Positions 50,210 to 59,991 are shown, counted from the stretch's first letter. The stretch: 64,000 bases of DNA from Desulfurococcales archaeon (GCA_027022365.1 JALVYU010000026.1:62001-126000), one strand, 5' to 3'. A program made the numbers and translations. Notes: generated by a model from the letters alone, not told the origin.

Positions 50210-52072
50210 TCATTTGGCTTCGACTTTTTCCTCTCTTACTGCTTTTTCCGCTACTAGTTTCTTGGCCCTTCTCGCCAGTTCTCTGAGTATGTCGTTCTTT
50301 GTTATTATGCTCACAATGTCGCGTTCCTCGCTAAGGACTGGTATTCCGTTGAGGTTTGCTTCTTTCATCATGTCGATTGCCTTAGTTATCAGTGTATTCG
50401 GCGGTATATAGTTCTTGTACGGCACCATTACATCCATCGCTAGTAGTGGTGTTATCTTAACGTATCTTCCCTTCCTCGCTGCTCCTCTGACTAGTTTTCG
50501 TACCCAGATCAACCTCCTGCTCTTTACTCCCCTAACCGCGTCTTCGAACGCTACGAATGGCAGTCTATTAGCGGAAACTACTCCGACAACCTGTGACCCA
50601 TCGTATACTGTAAGTGCATCGATGTAGAGCGCTTTCATCTTGTTGACAGTATGGTAGAGGCTGTGGAATGGATGTACAGAGGCTATCTTGCCTGGCAGGA
50701 TAATGTTCTCTACGAGCAGGTCTCCCATTAGCTTCTTAGCAGCATCGATGACCTGGTCCTTGGTGATGAAGCCTACTATGTCACCCCGCTCATTGACGAC
50801 AAACACAACCTCGGATTCGCTGTTCACCATATCCAACGCTATATCCTCGATAGGCGTGTCGGGCTTGACCCGGGGCACATTCTTAGACATTATATAGTCT
50901 ATGAAGTACCTGTCCTTAGTCCTGCGCCTCCATAGAGGACCCTTAATTCCTAGGGCATAAAGCATGTTCCACTTGGTGACTACGCCAACGATCTCTCCAT
51001 TCTCGTCAACAACGATAAGGTAGTCCGTGCGCCTCCTAAGCATCTCCTTCCTAGCATGTTCAACGGTGTCATTGATTGTGATCGCGGGGAGCTCGTCAAC
51101 CATAATATCGGAGGCCTTGATCCCCGCCCTCTCAGCAATAGTCGGCTTCTCGACAAGCACCTGTGCAAGCATCTTTTCACGGGTGACATAGGAGAACCTC
51201 TCTTCTGTTGCGACAGGTATCGGCATGGGTGCCCGTACTGGTACTGGTGCTCTGCCTGGCTTTGCTCCCTCAAGGTATGCCTGTACCACGTCCTCATAGG
51301 TGAGTATACCGACTACATATCCACTCTTATCAACAACTGGTACTAGGGGCAGGTCTAGCCGGGCCATAGCCTCCGCTACAGGCTCGATGGGCATGTCGCT
51401 CGTGGCAACCATGACTCCTCTTAGCATTATCCGCTTAACCTTAGCTGGGCTCGTAATGTGTTGCTCACTCTCTCGGTGGAAATACCACCTACCAGTCCTC
51501 AAGAGCTCCTTATATGTGAGGATACCTTGCGGTATTGGCTCCTCCTTACTCCTAACTACAACAACGCCCTCCTGGCCATGAAATACTATTCTGCTCCAAA
51601 CACGGTTGACGCGATCGTCGGGTAGCACTGTGTATTTATCAATATCTTTTACCTTCATGATTTCTCCAACACTCTTGGCTAGAGGCTTATAGCCAGTCTT
51701 AATCAAGTAGTTAAGCATATCATTATAGGTGACTACACCGACAAGCCTCTTCTTCTCGAGATCACTGACAATTGGAGCCCCTATGCTCTTAAATCTGCGG
51801 AGCTCATTAAACACCTCGCCCAGCATCATATTCTGGTCGAGGAGCGGGTGTTCTCGGATGGCATCACGTACACGAATAGTACCGTGGTGACTGGTAACCA
51901 TCAACAACTCTATTGGTGTCAAGAACCCTATTACACGGTCCTCAATAGGATCAGATGTTACTGGTACTATGGTCTCCTCTACCCTTCTAGCTCTGCTTCT
52001 AACAACGGATACGGGTAGTCCTAGATCCCTCACTATTAGTCTTGGCTTCCTGGCAATCTCCCAGATCCTCAT
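50210..52072 (-). CDS. Multi-CBS-domain protein (about eight CBS motifs)
   Basis: 620 residues made of four CBS pairs (Bateman modules) in tandem. Repeated V(I)GxxTxxD endings are seen in LVGVVTYNDMLNYL, VVGILTYEDVVQAYL, IVGVVTKWNMLYAL, DIVGFITKDQVIDAA and the final IVSIITKNDILRELARRAKK. Each pair can bind adenosine ligands such as AMP, ATP or SAM, so this is probably an energy or metabolite sensor. No effector domain is attached. ATG at 52072 (MRIWEIARKPRLIVRDLGLP). Confidence 0.88.
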   Translation of the reverse strand: MRIWEIARKPRLIVRDLGLPVSVVRSRARRVEETIVPVTSDPIEDRVIGFLTPIELLMVTSHHGTIRVRDAIREHPLLDQNMMLGEVFNELRRFKSIGAPIVSDLEKKRLVGVVTYNDMLNYLIKTGYKPLAKSVGEIMKVKDIDKYTVLPDDRVNRVWSRIVFHGQEGVVVVRSKEEPIPQGILTYKELLRTGRWYFHRESEQHITSPAKVKRIMLRGVMVATSDMPIEPVAEAMARLDLPLVPVVDKSGYVVGILTYEDVVQAYLEGAKPGRAPVPVRAPMPIPVATEERFSYVTREKMLAQVLVEKPTIAERAGIKASDIMVDELPAITINDTVEHARKEMLRRRTDYLIVVDENGEIVGVVTKWNMLYALGIKGPLWRRRTKDRYFIDYIMSKNVPRVKPDTPIEDIALDMVNSESEVVFVVNERGDIVGFITKDQVIDAAKKLMGDLLVENIILPGKIASVHPFHSLYHTVNKMKALYIDALTVYDGSQVVGVVSANRLPFVAFEDAVRGVKSRRLIWVRKLVRGAARKGRYVKITPLLAMDVMVPYKNYIPPNTLITKAIDMMKEANLNGIPVLSEERDIVSIITKNDILRELARRAKKLVAEKAVREEKVEAK

Positions 52073-52245
52073 ATTTAATCACCCATAGAATACTATGATA
52101 CAGAGCACTTACACTGATCCAATATGGATTATCCCGTAGAGCCAATATAAAACTGTGGTTTAATAAAATAGAGAATTAATAATGTAAAACAGAAAGCCCT
52201 GGATAACCTATAAAAACTCCTCTCGATAATCCATTATGTCTGGAT

Positions 52246-52348
52246 GCCGCCGTAGTATAGCCCGGCCAAGTATGCGGGCCTTTCGAGCAGAAAAATAATA
52301 GTACTGCGGAGAAAGCCCGTGACCCGGGTTCAAATCCCGGCGGCGGCA
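52246..52348 (+). tRNA. tRNA-Glu (TTC) with intron of about 28 nt
   Basis: GCCGCCG/CGGCGGC acceptor, discriminator A, no encoded CCA. T arm CCGGG-TTCAAAT-CCCGG; anticodon stem CGGGC/GCCCG with loop C-T-TTC-G then an AT-rich intron after position 37. Confidence 0.92.
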
Positions 52349-52453
52349 CTCTGTTTCATTCTATCATTGGTGACTATTATATATGATCACTATTGCGCAG
52401 AATGGGTAAAAAATTATTTACCCGGATAACTAAATATTTACCAGTGATGCATT

Positions 52454-52696
52454 ATGCCTATACCTCCAGACATAGCTGGATTATTCGATATAATCGTATG
52501 GGTACTCCTACTATTCTCGACAATCATCGTAGGTGTAATCGTGGCAGAACACCTATTAACAAGCCTGAGAAAAACGACGGTATCAACGAGCACCACCAAT
52601 ACCGATGGAAGAGATGAAATATTCAGGGAGCTCTTACAAAAGATACGCGACCTCAAACGAGAAATCAGATGGTTGAGAGAAGAATTAAGGGATTAA
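52454..52696 (+). CDS. Small membrane protein with coiled-coil tail (80 aa)
   Basis: One N-terminal transmembrane helix (about 10-34, FDIIVWVLLLFSTIIVGVIV) and a Ser/Thr linker. The C-terminal coiled coil is charged (IFRELLQKIRDLKREIRWLR). ATG at 52454. Followed 57 bases later by the ArsR-like regulator. Function unknown. Confidence 0.58.
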   Translation: MPIPPDIAGLFDIIVWVLLLFSTIIVGVIVAEHLLTSLRKTTVSTSTTNTDGRDEIFRELLQKIRDLKREIRWLREELRD

Positions 52697-52753
52697 ACCA
52701 TAAAATAGGTGCTTCGTCCGCCATATAATTATTGTTCGATGAGGTCAGAGCCT

Positions 52754-53074
52754 ATGGCCGATGAAGACAATAATATGGATAATTACATTTATTTATTCAA
52801 GGCACTATCAAATCCTATAAGGCTCAAGATCCTTGCTCTTTGCTCGCAGAAGCCCATGACCAGCAAAGAGCTACGTGTAGCCCTAGGTATATCTAAGCCT
52901 CTACTATTAGCACACCTAAAGATATTGATTAAAGCAGGCCTCATACAGTATGATATAGAGATAGATAGTGAGAGAGGGCTGATTAGGAAAAGATACCGTG
53001 CCGCAAAGATCAGGTTCTATATCGATAACGATGTTATCCAGAAGATCGTGGGTTTTAATAAGACAAATACATAG
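52754..53074 (+). CDS. ArsR-family transcriptional regulator
   Basis: 106 residues from ATG 52754 (GAGGT eight bases upstream); earlier ATG/TTG codons at 52739 and 52709 are alternatives. The core YIYLFKALSNPIRLKILALC, then KPMTSKELRVALGISKPLLL and AHLKILIKAGLIQYDIEIDS, is a classic ArsR/HTH_5 winged helix; the DSERGLIRKRYRAAK wing is followed by a short helix. The CVC metal motif is absent. The flavin reductase gene lies 34 bases downstream and may be its target. Confidence 0.82.
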   Translation: MADEDNNMDNYIYLFKALSNPIRLKILALCSQKPMTSKELRVALGISKPLLLAHLKILIKAGLIQYDIEIDSERGLIRKRYRAAKIRFYIDNDVIQKIVGFNKTNT

Positions 53075-53105
53075 GCGTAAACAAGATATTATTTAATGGG
53101 TGTAG

Positions 53106-53618
<513 letters not shown>

Positions 53619-53621
53619 CCC

Positions 53622-54194
53622 CTAAACAGGAAAACTATTTTTATTGAGAAGCCCTCTTCTCAGAATTTCCTCGACCAGATCCTTATCTTCACCTACGCTA
53701 TCCCTTATATCGACACCGTCTCTGATAGTCTCAATATATTCCCAGGGAAATAGAACCCACTGGCTAGTCTCCTCGTAGTAGTAGTCCGGCGAAATAGTTC
53801 GCTGGGGCTTAACAAACAATGTGAGACTCCTTATTTCTTTAGCCTCATATCTTGACAGCTCCTCTATTACTAGCTGAAGAGTCCTACCACTTTCGACAAC
53901 ATCGTCCACTACAAGAACATTTAGCCCGGCTATCATATGTGTGGGCGGCAATGTCAGATGTGGTTTAGCCATCCTTGTCCCGACAGCTTTGTAGAACTTC
54001 ACACCGATAAATCCGATCTCATCTACTTGCACCAGATCCGATAGTATTCTTGCAGGTATTAATCCTCCCTTAAGAACAGCAAAGATTATGTCGGGGATGA
54101 AGCCATCTCTGTACAGTCTTTTAGCCAACATTATTAGAGCTCTATGAAGCTCTTTCCAGGACATATATCTTATGGATATATTCTCGCTCGCCAT
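53622..54194 (-). CDS. Purine-type phosphoribosyltransferase
   Basis: 190 residues. The PRPP-binding signature VLVVDDVVESGRTLQLVIEE, the upstream FAVLKGGLIPARILSDLV (PPi loop) and the C-terminal hood WVLFPWEYIETIRDGVDIRD place it with archaeal hypoxanthine/xanthine-guanine-type enzymes (PRTase type I). Substrate base not determined. Divergent from pyrG across a 98-base gap. Confidence 0.85.
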   Translation of the reverse strand: MASENISIRYMSWKELHRALIMLAKRLYRDGFIPDIIFAVLKGGLIPARILSDLVQVDEIGFIGVKFYKAVGTRMAKPHLTLPPTHMIAGLNVLVVDDVVESGRTLQLVIEELSRYEAKEIRSLTLFVKPQRTISPDYYYEETSQWVLFPWEYIETIRDGVDIRDSVGEDKDLVEEILRRGLLNKNSFPV

Positions 54195-54292
54195 ATTCTA
54201 CGTTATTCAAGTACGTGTTTTTAAACCATTATACTTCCTTGATCAGGGTAGAATTTAATAGATATGAACCAATAAAATCTTGGAGTGGGCAC

Positions 54293-55900
54293 GTGGCAAA
54301 GACAAAATACGTGTTTATCACCGGAGGCGTTCTCTCAGGGCTGGGAAAAGGAATAGTCACAGCATCTACAGGTCTCCTGATAAAAAGCATGGGCTATAGC
54401 GTTACGGCAATCAAGATCGATCCTTATGTCAACGTCGATGCTGGCACCATGAATCCATTTATGCATGGCGAGGTCTTCGTAACAGAAGATGGTGGCGAGA
54501 CCGACCTAGACCTAGGCCACTACGAGAGATTTCTAGGAATCAACCTAAGCAAGGAAAACAATATCACGACAGGACAAGTCTACCTATCAGTGATCACAAA
54601 GGAGAGAAAGGGCGAATATCTAGGCAAATGCGTACAAATAATACCTCACATCACCGATGAGATAAAAAACCGTATACGGAGAATCGCCAGGGATAATGAA
54701 GCCGACGTAGTTCTGGTAGAGATTGGTGGAACTGTCGGAGATATAGAAAGCCTTCCCTTCCTCGAGGCAATAAGACAGATGCGCATAGAAGAAGGCAGAA
54801 ACAATACGGTCTCCATACACGTGGCACTAGCACCCATCCTATCCGTCACTGGAGAACAGAAGACAAAGCCTGTTCAACACAGCATACAAGAGCTGAGAAG
54901 AATAGGTATAATGCCAGACATAGTGGTTGTACGATCCCAGAGAGACCTGGAACCCGAGGCTCGAAGGAAAATAGTGTTATATTCTAATCTCCCAGTCGAT
55001 GCCGTGTTCGGCGATCCTGATGTTGATACAATATATGAGGTACCATTACTGCTTCACTCAAAGGGCTACACCCGATACATTGCAAGACTACTAGATCTAG
55101 AATACAGAGAACCCGATATCTCCAAGTGGGAAGAGTTCGTTAACCGGGTCAAGAACACTGGTAAGAAAGTAAGGGTAGCAATGATAGGAAAATACACAAA
55201 GCTCCACGACAGCTACATAAGCATAATCGAGGCACTCCGACACTCAGGGGCATGGAACAACGTCGGCATAGAGCTCAAATGGTATGAGTCGACAGAGATA
55301 GAGAGAGGAATGATCAAACCCGAGAAAATAGTTGAAGAGACAGATGCCGCTATCATACTCCCAGGCTTCGGGAAAAGAGGTGCAGAGGGAAAAATACACG
55401 CGATCAAAACGCTTAGAGAAAACAATAAACCGGTACTAGGGATATGTTTTGGAATGCAGTTAATGGTTATAGAGATATTCAGGAATGTTATTGGCTGGGA
55501 GAAAGCAAATAGCACTGAGCTTAACCCCAATACTCCTTACCCGGTAGTGGATCTCCTGCCAAGCCAATACAATGTAAAACATCTCGGAGGATCAATGAGG
55601 CTCGGAGCACATCCAATTAGAATTGTTCGAGACACAATAGCGTATAAGATGTATAATAAAGAATTGATCTACGAACGCCATAGACATAGATACGAAGTAA
55701 ACCCAAAGTATCTCGACAAACTAGAATCTGTGGGAGTACGTATTAGTGGATGGAGTATAGAGGAATACCCGGAATTCATAGAGATGAAACAGTATAAGAC
55801 AATATTCTTCGGGAGCCAGCCTCATCCCGAGTTCAAGAGCAGACCATTAGAACCGTCCCCTGTGTACACGTATTTTGTAAAAATCATTAAAAGGCAGTGA
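54293..55900 (+). CDS. pyrG: CTP synthase
   Basis: Amidates UTP to CTP with glutamine. GTG 54293 with GGAGTGGG upstream gives 535 residues beginning KTKYVFITGGVLSGLGKG; the frame is open 26 codons further but without homology. The synthetase domain has the P-loop and DPYVNVDAGTMNPFMHGEVF. The class I glutaminase domain has the GICFGMQL nucleophile Cys and the RHRHRYEVN and QPHPEFKS catalytic His/Glu. Directly followed by a decayed pyrF whose ATG overlaps its TGA. Confidence 0.97.
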   Translation: MAKTKYVFITGGVLSGLGKGIVTASTGLLIKSMGYSVTAIKIDPYVNVDAGTMNPFMHGEVFVTEDGGETDLDLGHYERFLGINLSKENNITTGQVYLSVITKERKGEYLGKCVQIIPHITDEIKNRIRRIARDNEADVVLVEIGGTVGDIESLPFLEAIRQMRIEEGRNNTVSIHVALAPILSVTGEQKTKPVQHSIQELRRIGIMPDIVVVRSQRDLEPEARRKIVLYSNLPVDAVFGDPDVDTIYEVPLLLHSKGYTRYIARLLDLEYREPDISKWEEFVNRVKNTGKKVRVAMIGKYTKLHDSYISIIEALRHSGAWNNVGIELKWYESTEIERGMIKPEKIVEETDAAIILPGFGKRGAEGKIHAIKTLRENNKPVLGICFGMQLMVIEIFRNVIGWEKANSTELNPNTPYPVVDLLPSQYNVKHLGGSMRLGAHPIRIVRDTIAYKMYNKELIYERHRHRYEVNPKYLDKLESVGVRISGWSIEEYPEFIEMKQYKTIFFGSQPHPEFKSRPLEPSPVYTYFVKIIKRQ

Positions 55901-56370
55901 TGACTTTTCAAGAATAATTCTTGCGTTCGATCCATATAAGAACGCGGAGATCGGAGAATTTATTGCTAAGCTTGTTCGGGCCAAAAAGTATATTGAAGGT
56001 ATAAAGGTAGGGCTATCATTCCTAATATGATAAGGGTTGCCGGGAGTTAGGGGTATTGTCGAAGAAGTATGTGACGTGTAACATATAGTGTTGGATACAA
56101 GCTAGCAGACATAGCACTCGTAATGATCCCCCATGTAGAGCCTTTCGGGATCAACCAGGGTTATCGATCTATCGCTGGCTACGATGATTAGAGAAAACTA
56201 TCATCCAAAGAGATAACTGTCAAAATATACTCGCTCCGGCATAGGTGGTCAAGGCATTGAGCCAGGCTCCGCATTGAAGGCTAGTGCAGACTACGAGATC
56301 ATAGGTGTTAGTGGTGTTGCGACTCTGAGGGCCGTTGTAGAATTCATACTTGCACGAGCTTGTTGACATA
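55900..56370 (+). pseudogene. pyrF: Decayed orotidine 5'-phosphate decarboxylase
   Basis: The ATG at 55900-55902 overlaps the pyrG stop (TGATG). Shifted by one frame after a T-run, the reading RIILAFDPYKNAEIGEFIAK, then KKYIEGIKVGLSF, matches the N-terminus of archaeal PyrF. A stop follows at about 56027. Further on, GYKLADIALVM is recognisable. At 56238 the C-terminal phosphate loop GIGGQGIEPGSALKASADYE followed by IIGVSGV is readable to a stop near 56368. Several stops and frame changes make this a pseudogene of a former pyrG-pyrF operon. Confidence 0.75.
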
Positions 56371-56420
56371 GCACATAGAAGGTGACATATATAATATTAA
56401 ACGTGTAGATTAGAAATACT

Positions 56421-56492
56421 GGTTGCCCGATGACAGCCCGTCGGGTGTCGCCCGCATCGTCTGAGTGGTGACGAGTCCCTCGGCTAGGAGGG
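56421..56492. ncRNA. GC-rich hairpin region, possible structured RNA or terminator
   Basis: A GC-rich island between the pyrF relic and a convergent gene. CCCGA (56426-56430) pairs with TCGGG (56441-56445), and CCCTC (56477-56481) with GAGGG (56488-56492) around a six-base loop. ATGA- and CTGA-like boxes occur but with spacing unlike C/D RNAs. It may be a small RNA or a bidirectional terminator. Confidence 0.3.
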
Positions 56493-56493
56493 C

Positions 56494-58140
56494 TTAAGTA
56501 TTAATTATCGGTAGCCTATTAATGATCCATAGTACATCGAAGGGATATAGAACAGATAGATCAGGAGTAACTATTCTTGATACAGCGATGAAGCCTCTAT
56601 GTATAATATTATCTATGCGTTGTAGAAGAGAGGTTGTGTCAAGACATATACTTTCATGCATTAGCTTCTCAATTATCTTTGCCGCATAGTTGATTTGTCC
56701 TTTCTCTACTATCCTCGGATTGTCTACTAGTAAGTCGTAGTTTTGATTATTGAATTTTATCACGATCTTATCGTTTTTGGCCTTGATGCGTGTTTTTCTA
56801 GTTAGGCAGATCCTTCGGGTACGTGGTTTTTTGAAGCAGGCGGGTTTCTTAGGGTAGAGATCATTGTCTATGCGTATTTTCTGTGAAGGGATAATAGTCG
56901 GTCTATATTTACGCATGACTATGACTGTATCAGAGTGGGGTAGCATAGCTGAGGAGGCGCTCATTACTCCTACAATACTTATACCTTTATTCTTCATATC
57001 TGTGCATAGGCTTGTTAGGGGTGTTATAGGTTCTTCAATGATTATCTCATCCATGAACTTGTCCTTATATAGCAGATTTGTTGCTGCTGTGTCTTCGTCG
57101 AACAATACAATGTTCATGCCCGCCTCTATAGCCTCTGAAATACCTGCAGCCATACTTGTAGAGCCGCTTGCATTAAGCGTATGGAATTTCTGCGTGTCTA
57201 TTTGTGAAGGCAGGTTATTGATGAAAACCGATATGTCTACGCCATTAATTATTCTACCGTCCTCAGCCTTAACATACACGGCTTCGGGCAATGTTACAAC
57301 GTATTCTCGCCCATCACCGGGTATGTGGGGATAAATCCCTTCTATAATAGAATTGAGCAGCGTTGATTTGCCGTGAAAACCGCCACCAGTTATGACTGTT
57401 ATCCCAGCCTTTATCGCTAGGCCCTTCAGAACCTTGCCGTCCGGAAGCTCTATCTCTTCTGAGCAAGGTTTATCCACTATAAATGGTATGGCGTTTGGTA
57501 AGGGCTTATCACTTCTACTGGTTTTTCTCGGAAGTATGCTTCCATTAGCAATAAATGATATAAACTCGTTTTCTCTCAGCCATTTCCTAATGAAGAAATA
57601 ATCGTCATAGACCGTTACGTGCTTCTTGAGCTTTGCTCGGTATTTATTCGGAAAATCACCTATTTTGGAGAGTATTCCTACTAGGTATTCACGAAGCATC
57701 CTGGCGGCTATTCTACCTAGTACTCTCCTTCCTCTAGCAGGTAAGCCCACATATAGTCTAACCACAAGGCTTGAGCCGCGTGCTTCAGCACTAGATCTAT
57801 ATATGACGCATGGGCTGAGCCTGGGTATACCTATATAACCACTATTGCCTGTCCCCCGTTTGGCCGAGTATGTTCTTGAAGCTGAATGTATTATTCGTGA
57901 AACAAAATCTAAAATAGGCGTTCTTAGCTCCTTGATCTTATGTACCTTATATGGTATCTCAACCTCTAATACTGATGGAGGAGCATAAGGATCGCTCTGT
58001 ATCTTCGTGAACGTAGCTATACAGCCGCTTATCGAGAACTTTATACTCGATAACCTCTTGTAACTCTTATAGCCTCTACCATCTATCCTATAGAGCATCT
58101 CGATTACTTCTGCCAGGGGCACTATCCCCAATTTGTACAC
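56494..58140 (-). CDS. COG3044-type predicted ATPase of the ABC class
   Basis: 548 residues. RIDGRGYKSYKRL near the N-terminus and the long insertion-rich domain precede the P-loop TVITGGGFHGKSTLLNSIIE (about 273-292). Then come IPGDGREYVVTLPEAVYVKA and VDISVFINNLPSQIDTQKF, the ABC-like signature ASGSTSMAAGISEAIEAG, and Walker B MNIVLFDEDTAATNLL. This order is diagnostic for COG3044, a family related to an RNA-binding editing-complex ATPase of trypanosomes. Biological role in archaea unknown. It starts immediately after the glycosylase gene ends (58141), so the two form an operon. Confidence 0.88.
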   Translation of the reverse strand: MYKLGIVPLAEVIEMLYRIDGRGYKSYKRLSSIKFSISGCIATFTKIQSDPYAPPSVLEVEIPYKVHKIKELRTPILDFVSRIIHSASRTYSAKRGTGNSGYIGIPRLSPCVIYRSSAEARGSSLVVRLYVGLPARGRRVLGRIAARMLREYLVGILSKIGDFPNKYRAKLKKHVTVYDDYFFIRKWLRENEFISFIANGSILPRKTSRSDKPLPNAIPFIVDKPCSEEIELPDGKVLKGLAIKAGITVITGGGFHGKSTLLNSIIEGIYPHIPGDGREYVVTLPEAVYVKAEDGRIINGVDISVFINNLPSQIDTQKFHTLNASGSTSMAAGISEAIEAGMNIVLFDEDTAATNLLYKDKFMDEIIIEEPITPLTSLCTDMKNKGISIVGVMSASSAMLPHSDTVIVMRKYRPTIIPSQKIRIDNDLYPKKPACFKKPRTRRICLTRKTRIKAKNDKIVIKFNNQNYDLLVDNPRIVEKGQINYAAKIIEKLMHESICLDTTSLLQRIDNIIHRGFIAVSRIVTPDLSVLYPFDVLWIINRLPIINT

Positions 58141-59085
58141 CTACCAGTACTCAGTGAACATCCACATATTTGCTGGCGTAGGCTTATCCATTATAGATGG
58201 AACGGTTTTTCCCTCATCTATCCTTTTAAGCGCCTGTCTTAAGGGAACCGCGTCTAGAGCAATGGTCGTCGCCAGTGCAGCGAGACCCTGGTATTTTCCC
58301 CAGCGTCTTCGATAGATTTTCGGGGCGTCTCTATCGCTGACGCGATATACATGTGCAATTATTCTTTTGAGCCAACGATCAATCGGTGCTCTCCAATATT
58401 CTCTCCTCGCGAGGATCATGGCTAGAGACGCAGTGTATTCGCCGATCCCCTTAATTGATACCAGATCATAAAATTCGATCTCACTACTAGGCTTCCCTAC
58501 GAATAGCTTGCCTACACGCATAATTGTTTCTGCACGATATCCTGTTTTAGCTTGGACAAGTAATTCGGGGTGCTTGAGAATATCATTGGGTGTAGGTGGA
58601 ACTAGCAACTCCTTATTTTCTACAAGTATTCTTCGTCCATAAAGCTTGATTATCGACGCCAGCATTTTCCATCCTTGAAGAAAACTAGCGTTCTGTTGAC
58701 AGACACCAATAACCGTTGCCCACCATAGATCTGATTGTCTGGGTCTCCATCCATAATATTTCTTAGCAAATTCGAAGAGAAGGGGATCTTTTAATGCTTT
58801 CTCGTAAAACTCCCTATAGCTGTTCCTGAGATCGAAAAATGAGACGATGATCCTTTCATCTATGTCGGCGCAGACGTTTTTTAAACTATAAACACACACC
58901 TCCACTTGATCCTTGTTGGTCTCCGCAACTAATACTGTATCACCTACCGCGAAACGCCCAGTTACCCCATCGTACTCCCACGGAAAACTGTATGCGCCAA
59001 GCACCAGTCTCCACGTTAGTTTCTCTGTAATCTTAAACGTTAAGCAGGGGACAACCAATCCATGCACCATACAAGAATCTGGCAA
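58141..59085 (-). CDS. AlkA-like HhH-GPD DNA glycosylase
   Basis: 314 residues. An N-terminal beta domain (TWRLVLGAYSFPWEYDGVTG) is followed by the helical glycosylase domain with DLWWATVIGVCQQNASF. The helix-hairpin-helix LVSIKGIGEYTASLAMILAR and the catalytic Asp in WRAPIDRWLKRI follow. At the position of the OGG/Nth catalytic Lys there is Tyr (GIGEYT), so it should be monofunctional and without lyase activity, excising alkylated or mismatched bases. Operon with the COG3044 ATPase. Confidence 0.85.
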   Translation of the reverse strand: MPDSCMVHGLVVPCLTFKITEKLTWRLVLGAYSFPWEYDGVTGRFAVGDTVLVAETNKDQVEVCVYSLKNVCADIDERIIVSFFDLRNSYREFYEKALKDPLLFEFAKKYYGWRPRQSDLWWATVIGVCQQNASFLQGWKMLASIIKLYGRRILVENKELLVPPTPNDILKHPELLVQAKTGYRAETIMRVGKLFVGKPSSEIEFYDLVSIKGIGEYTASLAMILARREYWRAPIDRWLKRIIAHVYRVSDRDAPKIYRRRWGKYQGLAALATTIALDAVPLRQALKRIDEGKTVPSIMDKPTPANMWMFTEYW

Positions 59086-59102
59086 GGAAAAGATATTATT
59101 AG

Positions 59103-59220
59103 TGGCGCCGGGGGCGGGATTCGAACCCGCGCGCCCCCCGAGGGGGCAGTGGGTCTCTCAGCTCGGGAAAGCCGGAAAAGGTCTCGAGCCCACCCCCTTA
59201 GGCCGCTCGGGCACCCCGGC
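59103..59220 (-). tRNA. tRNA-Ser (CGA) with intron of about 28 nt
   Basis: Acceptor GCCGGGG/CCCCGGC, discriminator G and encoded CCA (59103-59105). A long variable arm (GCCCCC/GGGGGGC type), T arm GCGGG-TTCGAAT-CCCGC and anticodon stem GTGGG/CCCAC with loop C-T-CGA identify serine. An intron lies in the anticodon loop. Confidence 0.92.
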
Positions 59221-59336
59221 GTCTAGTCTAGAAATAAGTTTAGCGTGTCCCTTATTTATTTATATCAATTACAAGCTGGTGTTTTCCGTTATGAATATAA
59301 ACACTAGTTGCAAAATTACTTTTACCTAGGATATGC

Positions 59337-59424
59337 GCGGGGGTGCCCGAGCTAGGCCAAAGGGGCCGGGTTGAGGACCCGGTGGCGTAGGCCTGCGTGG
59401 GTTCAAATCCCACCCCCCGCACCA
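59337..59424 (+). tRNA. tRNA-Leu (GAG)
   Basis: Acceptor GCGGGGG/CCCCCGC, discriminator A, encoded CCA. Anticodon stem CCGGG/CCCGG with loop T-T-GAG-G-A, a long variable arm and T arm GTGGG-TTCAAAT-CCCAC. No intron. Divergent from tRNA-Ser, with an AT-rich promoter-like stretch at 59311-59328. Confidence 0.95.
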
Positions 59425-59449
59425 CAATTCTATGGCTTGGTGTTGATGG

Positions 59450-59731
59450 TTGCGTCACTTAATGGTGGAAATCAAGCAAAGGATTAGTAATTTTGACGAG
59501 TTCTCCGATAAGCTCCTCGAAAAGCTTAAGCCGAGGAGGTATTTAAAGACTAATGGTTTTGTTTCAACGCTTTTCCTCGTACTGGATGATTCTATTCTTC
59601 TTGTAAGCTATAATGGTGACAAAATCTACATAGATATCCATGCTTACGGCGATACTGACCCCGTTGAGCTGTTCTCTAAAATAGGAACGTTTGATAAGCG
59701 GCTGATAGTAGTACATTATATCGAGCGCTAA
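59450..59731 (+). CDS. Small hypothetical alpha/beta protein (93 aa)
   Basis: TTG 59450 or ATG 59462. Helix (DEFSDKLLEKLKPRRYLKTN) then a beta sheet (TLFLVLDDSILLVSYNGDKI). Soluble, no motif recognised. Stop overlaps the convergent DUF2283 gene by four bases. Confidence 0.55.
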   Translation: MRHLMVEIKQRISNFDEFSDKLLEKLKPRRYLKTNGFVSTLFLVLDDSILLVSYNGDKIYIDIHAYGDTDPVELFSKIGTFDKRLIVVHYIER

Positions 59732-59991
59732 TAGATCATTATTCCGGCTTTCCCACTGAAATTCATAATCATAATAGATACTACGCGTCCATCCTTTATC
59801 CTCACTATTATGTCTTCATCCTTACTTAGGAACTCCTCGTCCGCCTCTTCTATGTCGTATCCGAAGTTGATGTACAGTATGTCGTTCTGCTTATCGTACT
59901 CGATCCATATCTTGTCCAGGTCTTTGATCGAATACATTTTTGCCTCGGGTTTATTCTCAGAATGCTCGGACAATCTAGAGCACCTTTCCAT
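59728..59991 (-). CDS. DUF2283 family protein (87 aa)
   Basis: KIWIEYDKQNDILYINFGYD followed by DEDIIVRIKDGRVVSIMIMN is the DUF2283 core: a beta hairpin with YDxxxDxLYI and a D-G-x-V-V-x-I-x-I strand. An acidic N-terminal extension of about 25 residues may be untranslated if the ATG at residue 19 is used. The family is small and of unknown function, often in toxin-antitoxin-like contexts. Confidence 0.75.
   Translation of the reverse strand: MERCSRLSEHSENKPEAKMYSIKDLDKIWIEYDKQNDILYINFGYDIEEADEEFLSKDEDIIVRIKDGRVVSIMIMNFSGKAGIMIY

Noticed and set aside
50042-50257. Open frame across 50.0-50.3 kb
   Set aside because: Reads the antisense of tRNA-Gly (RRPGFEPG pattern).
52393-52617. 74-codon frame before the small membrane protein
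   Set aside because: Overlaps the better supported gene at 52454 in another frame and has random-looking content.
58913-59458. Open frames covering tRNA-Ser and tRNA-Leu
   Set aside because: GAGFEPAR and GVGFEPTQ patterns come from reading tRNA T arms.
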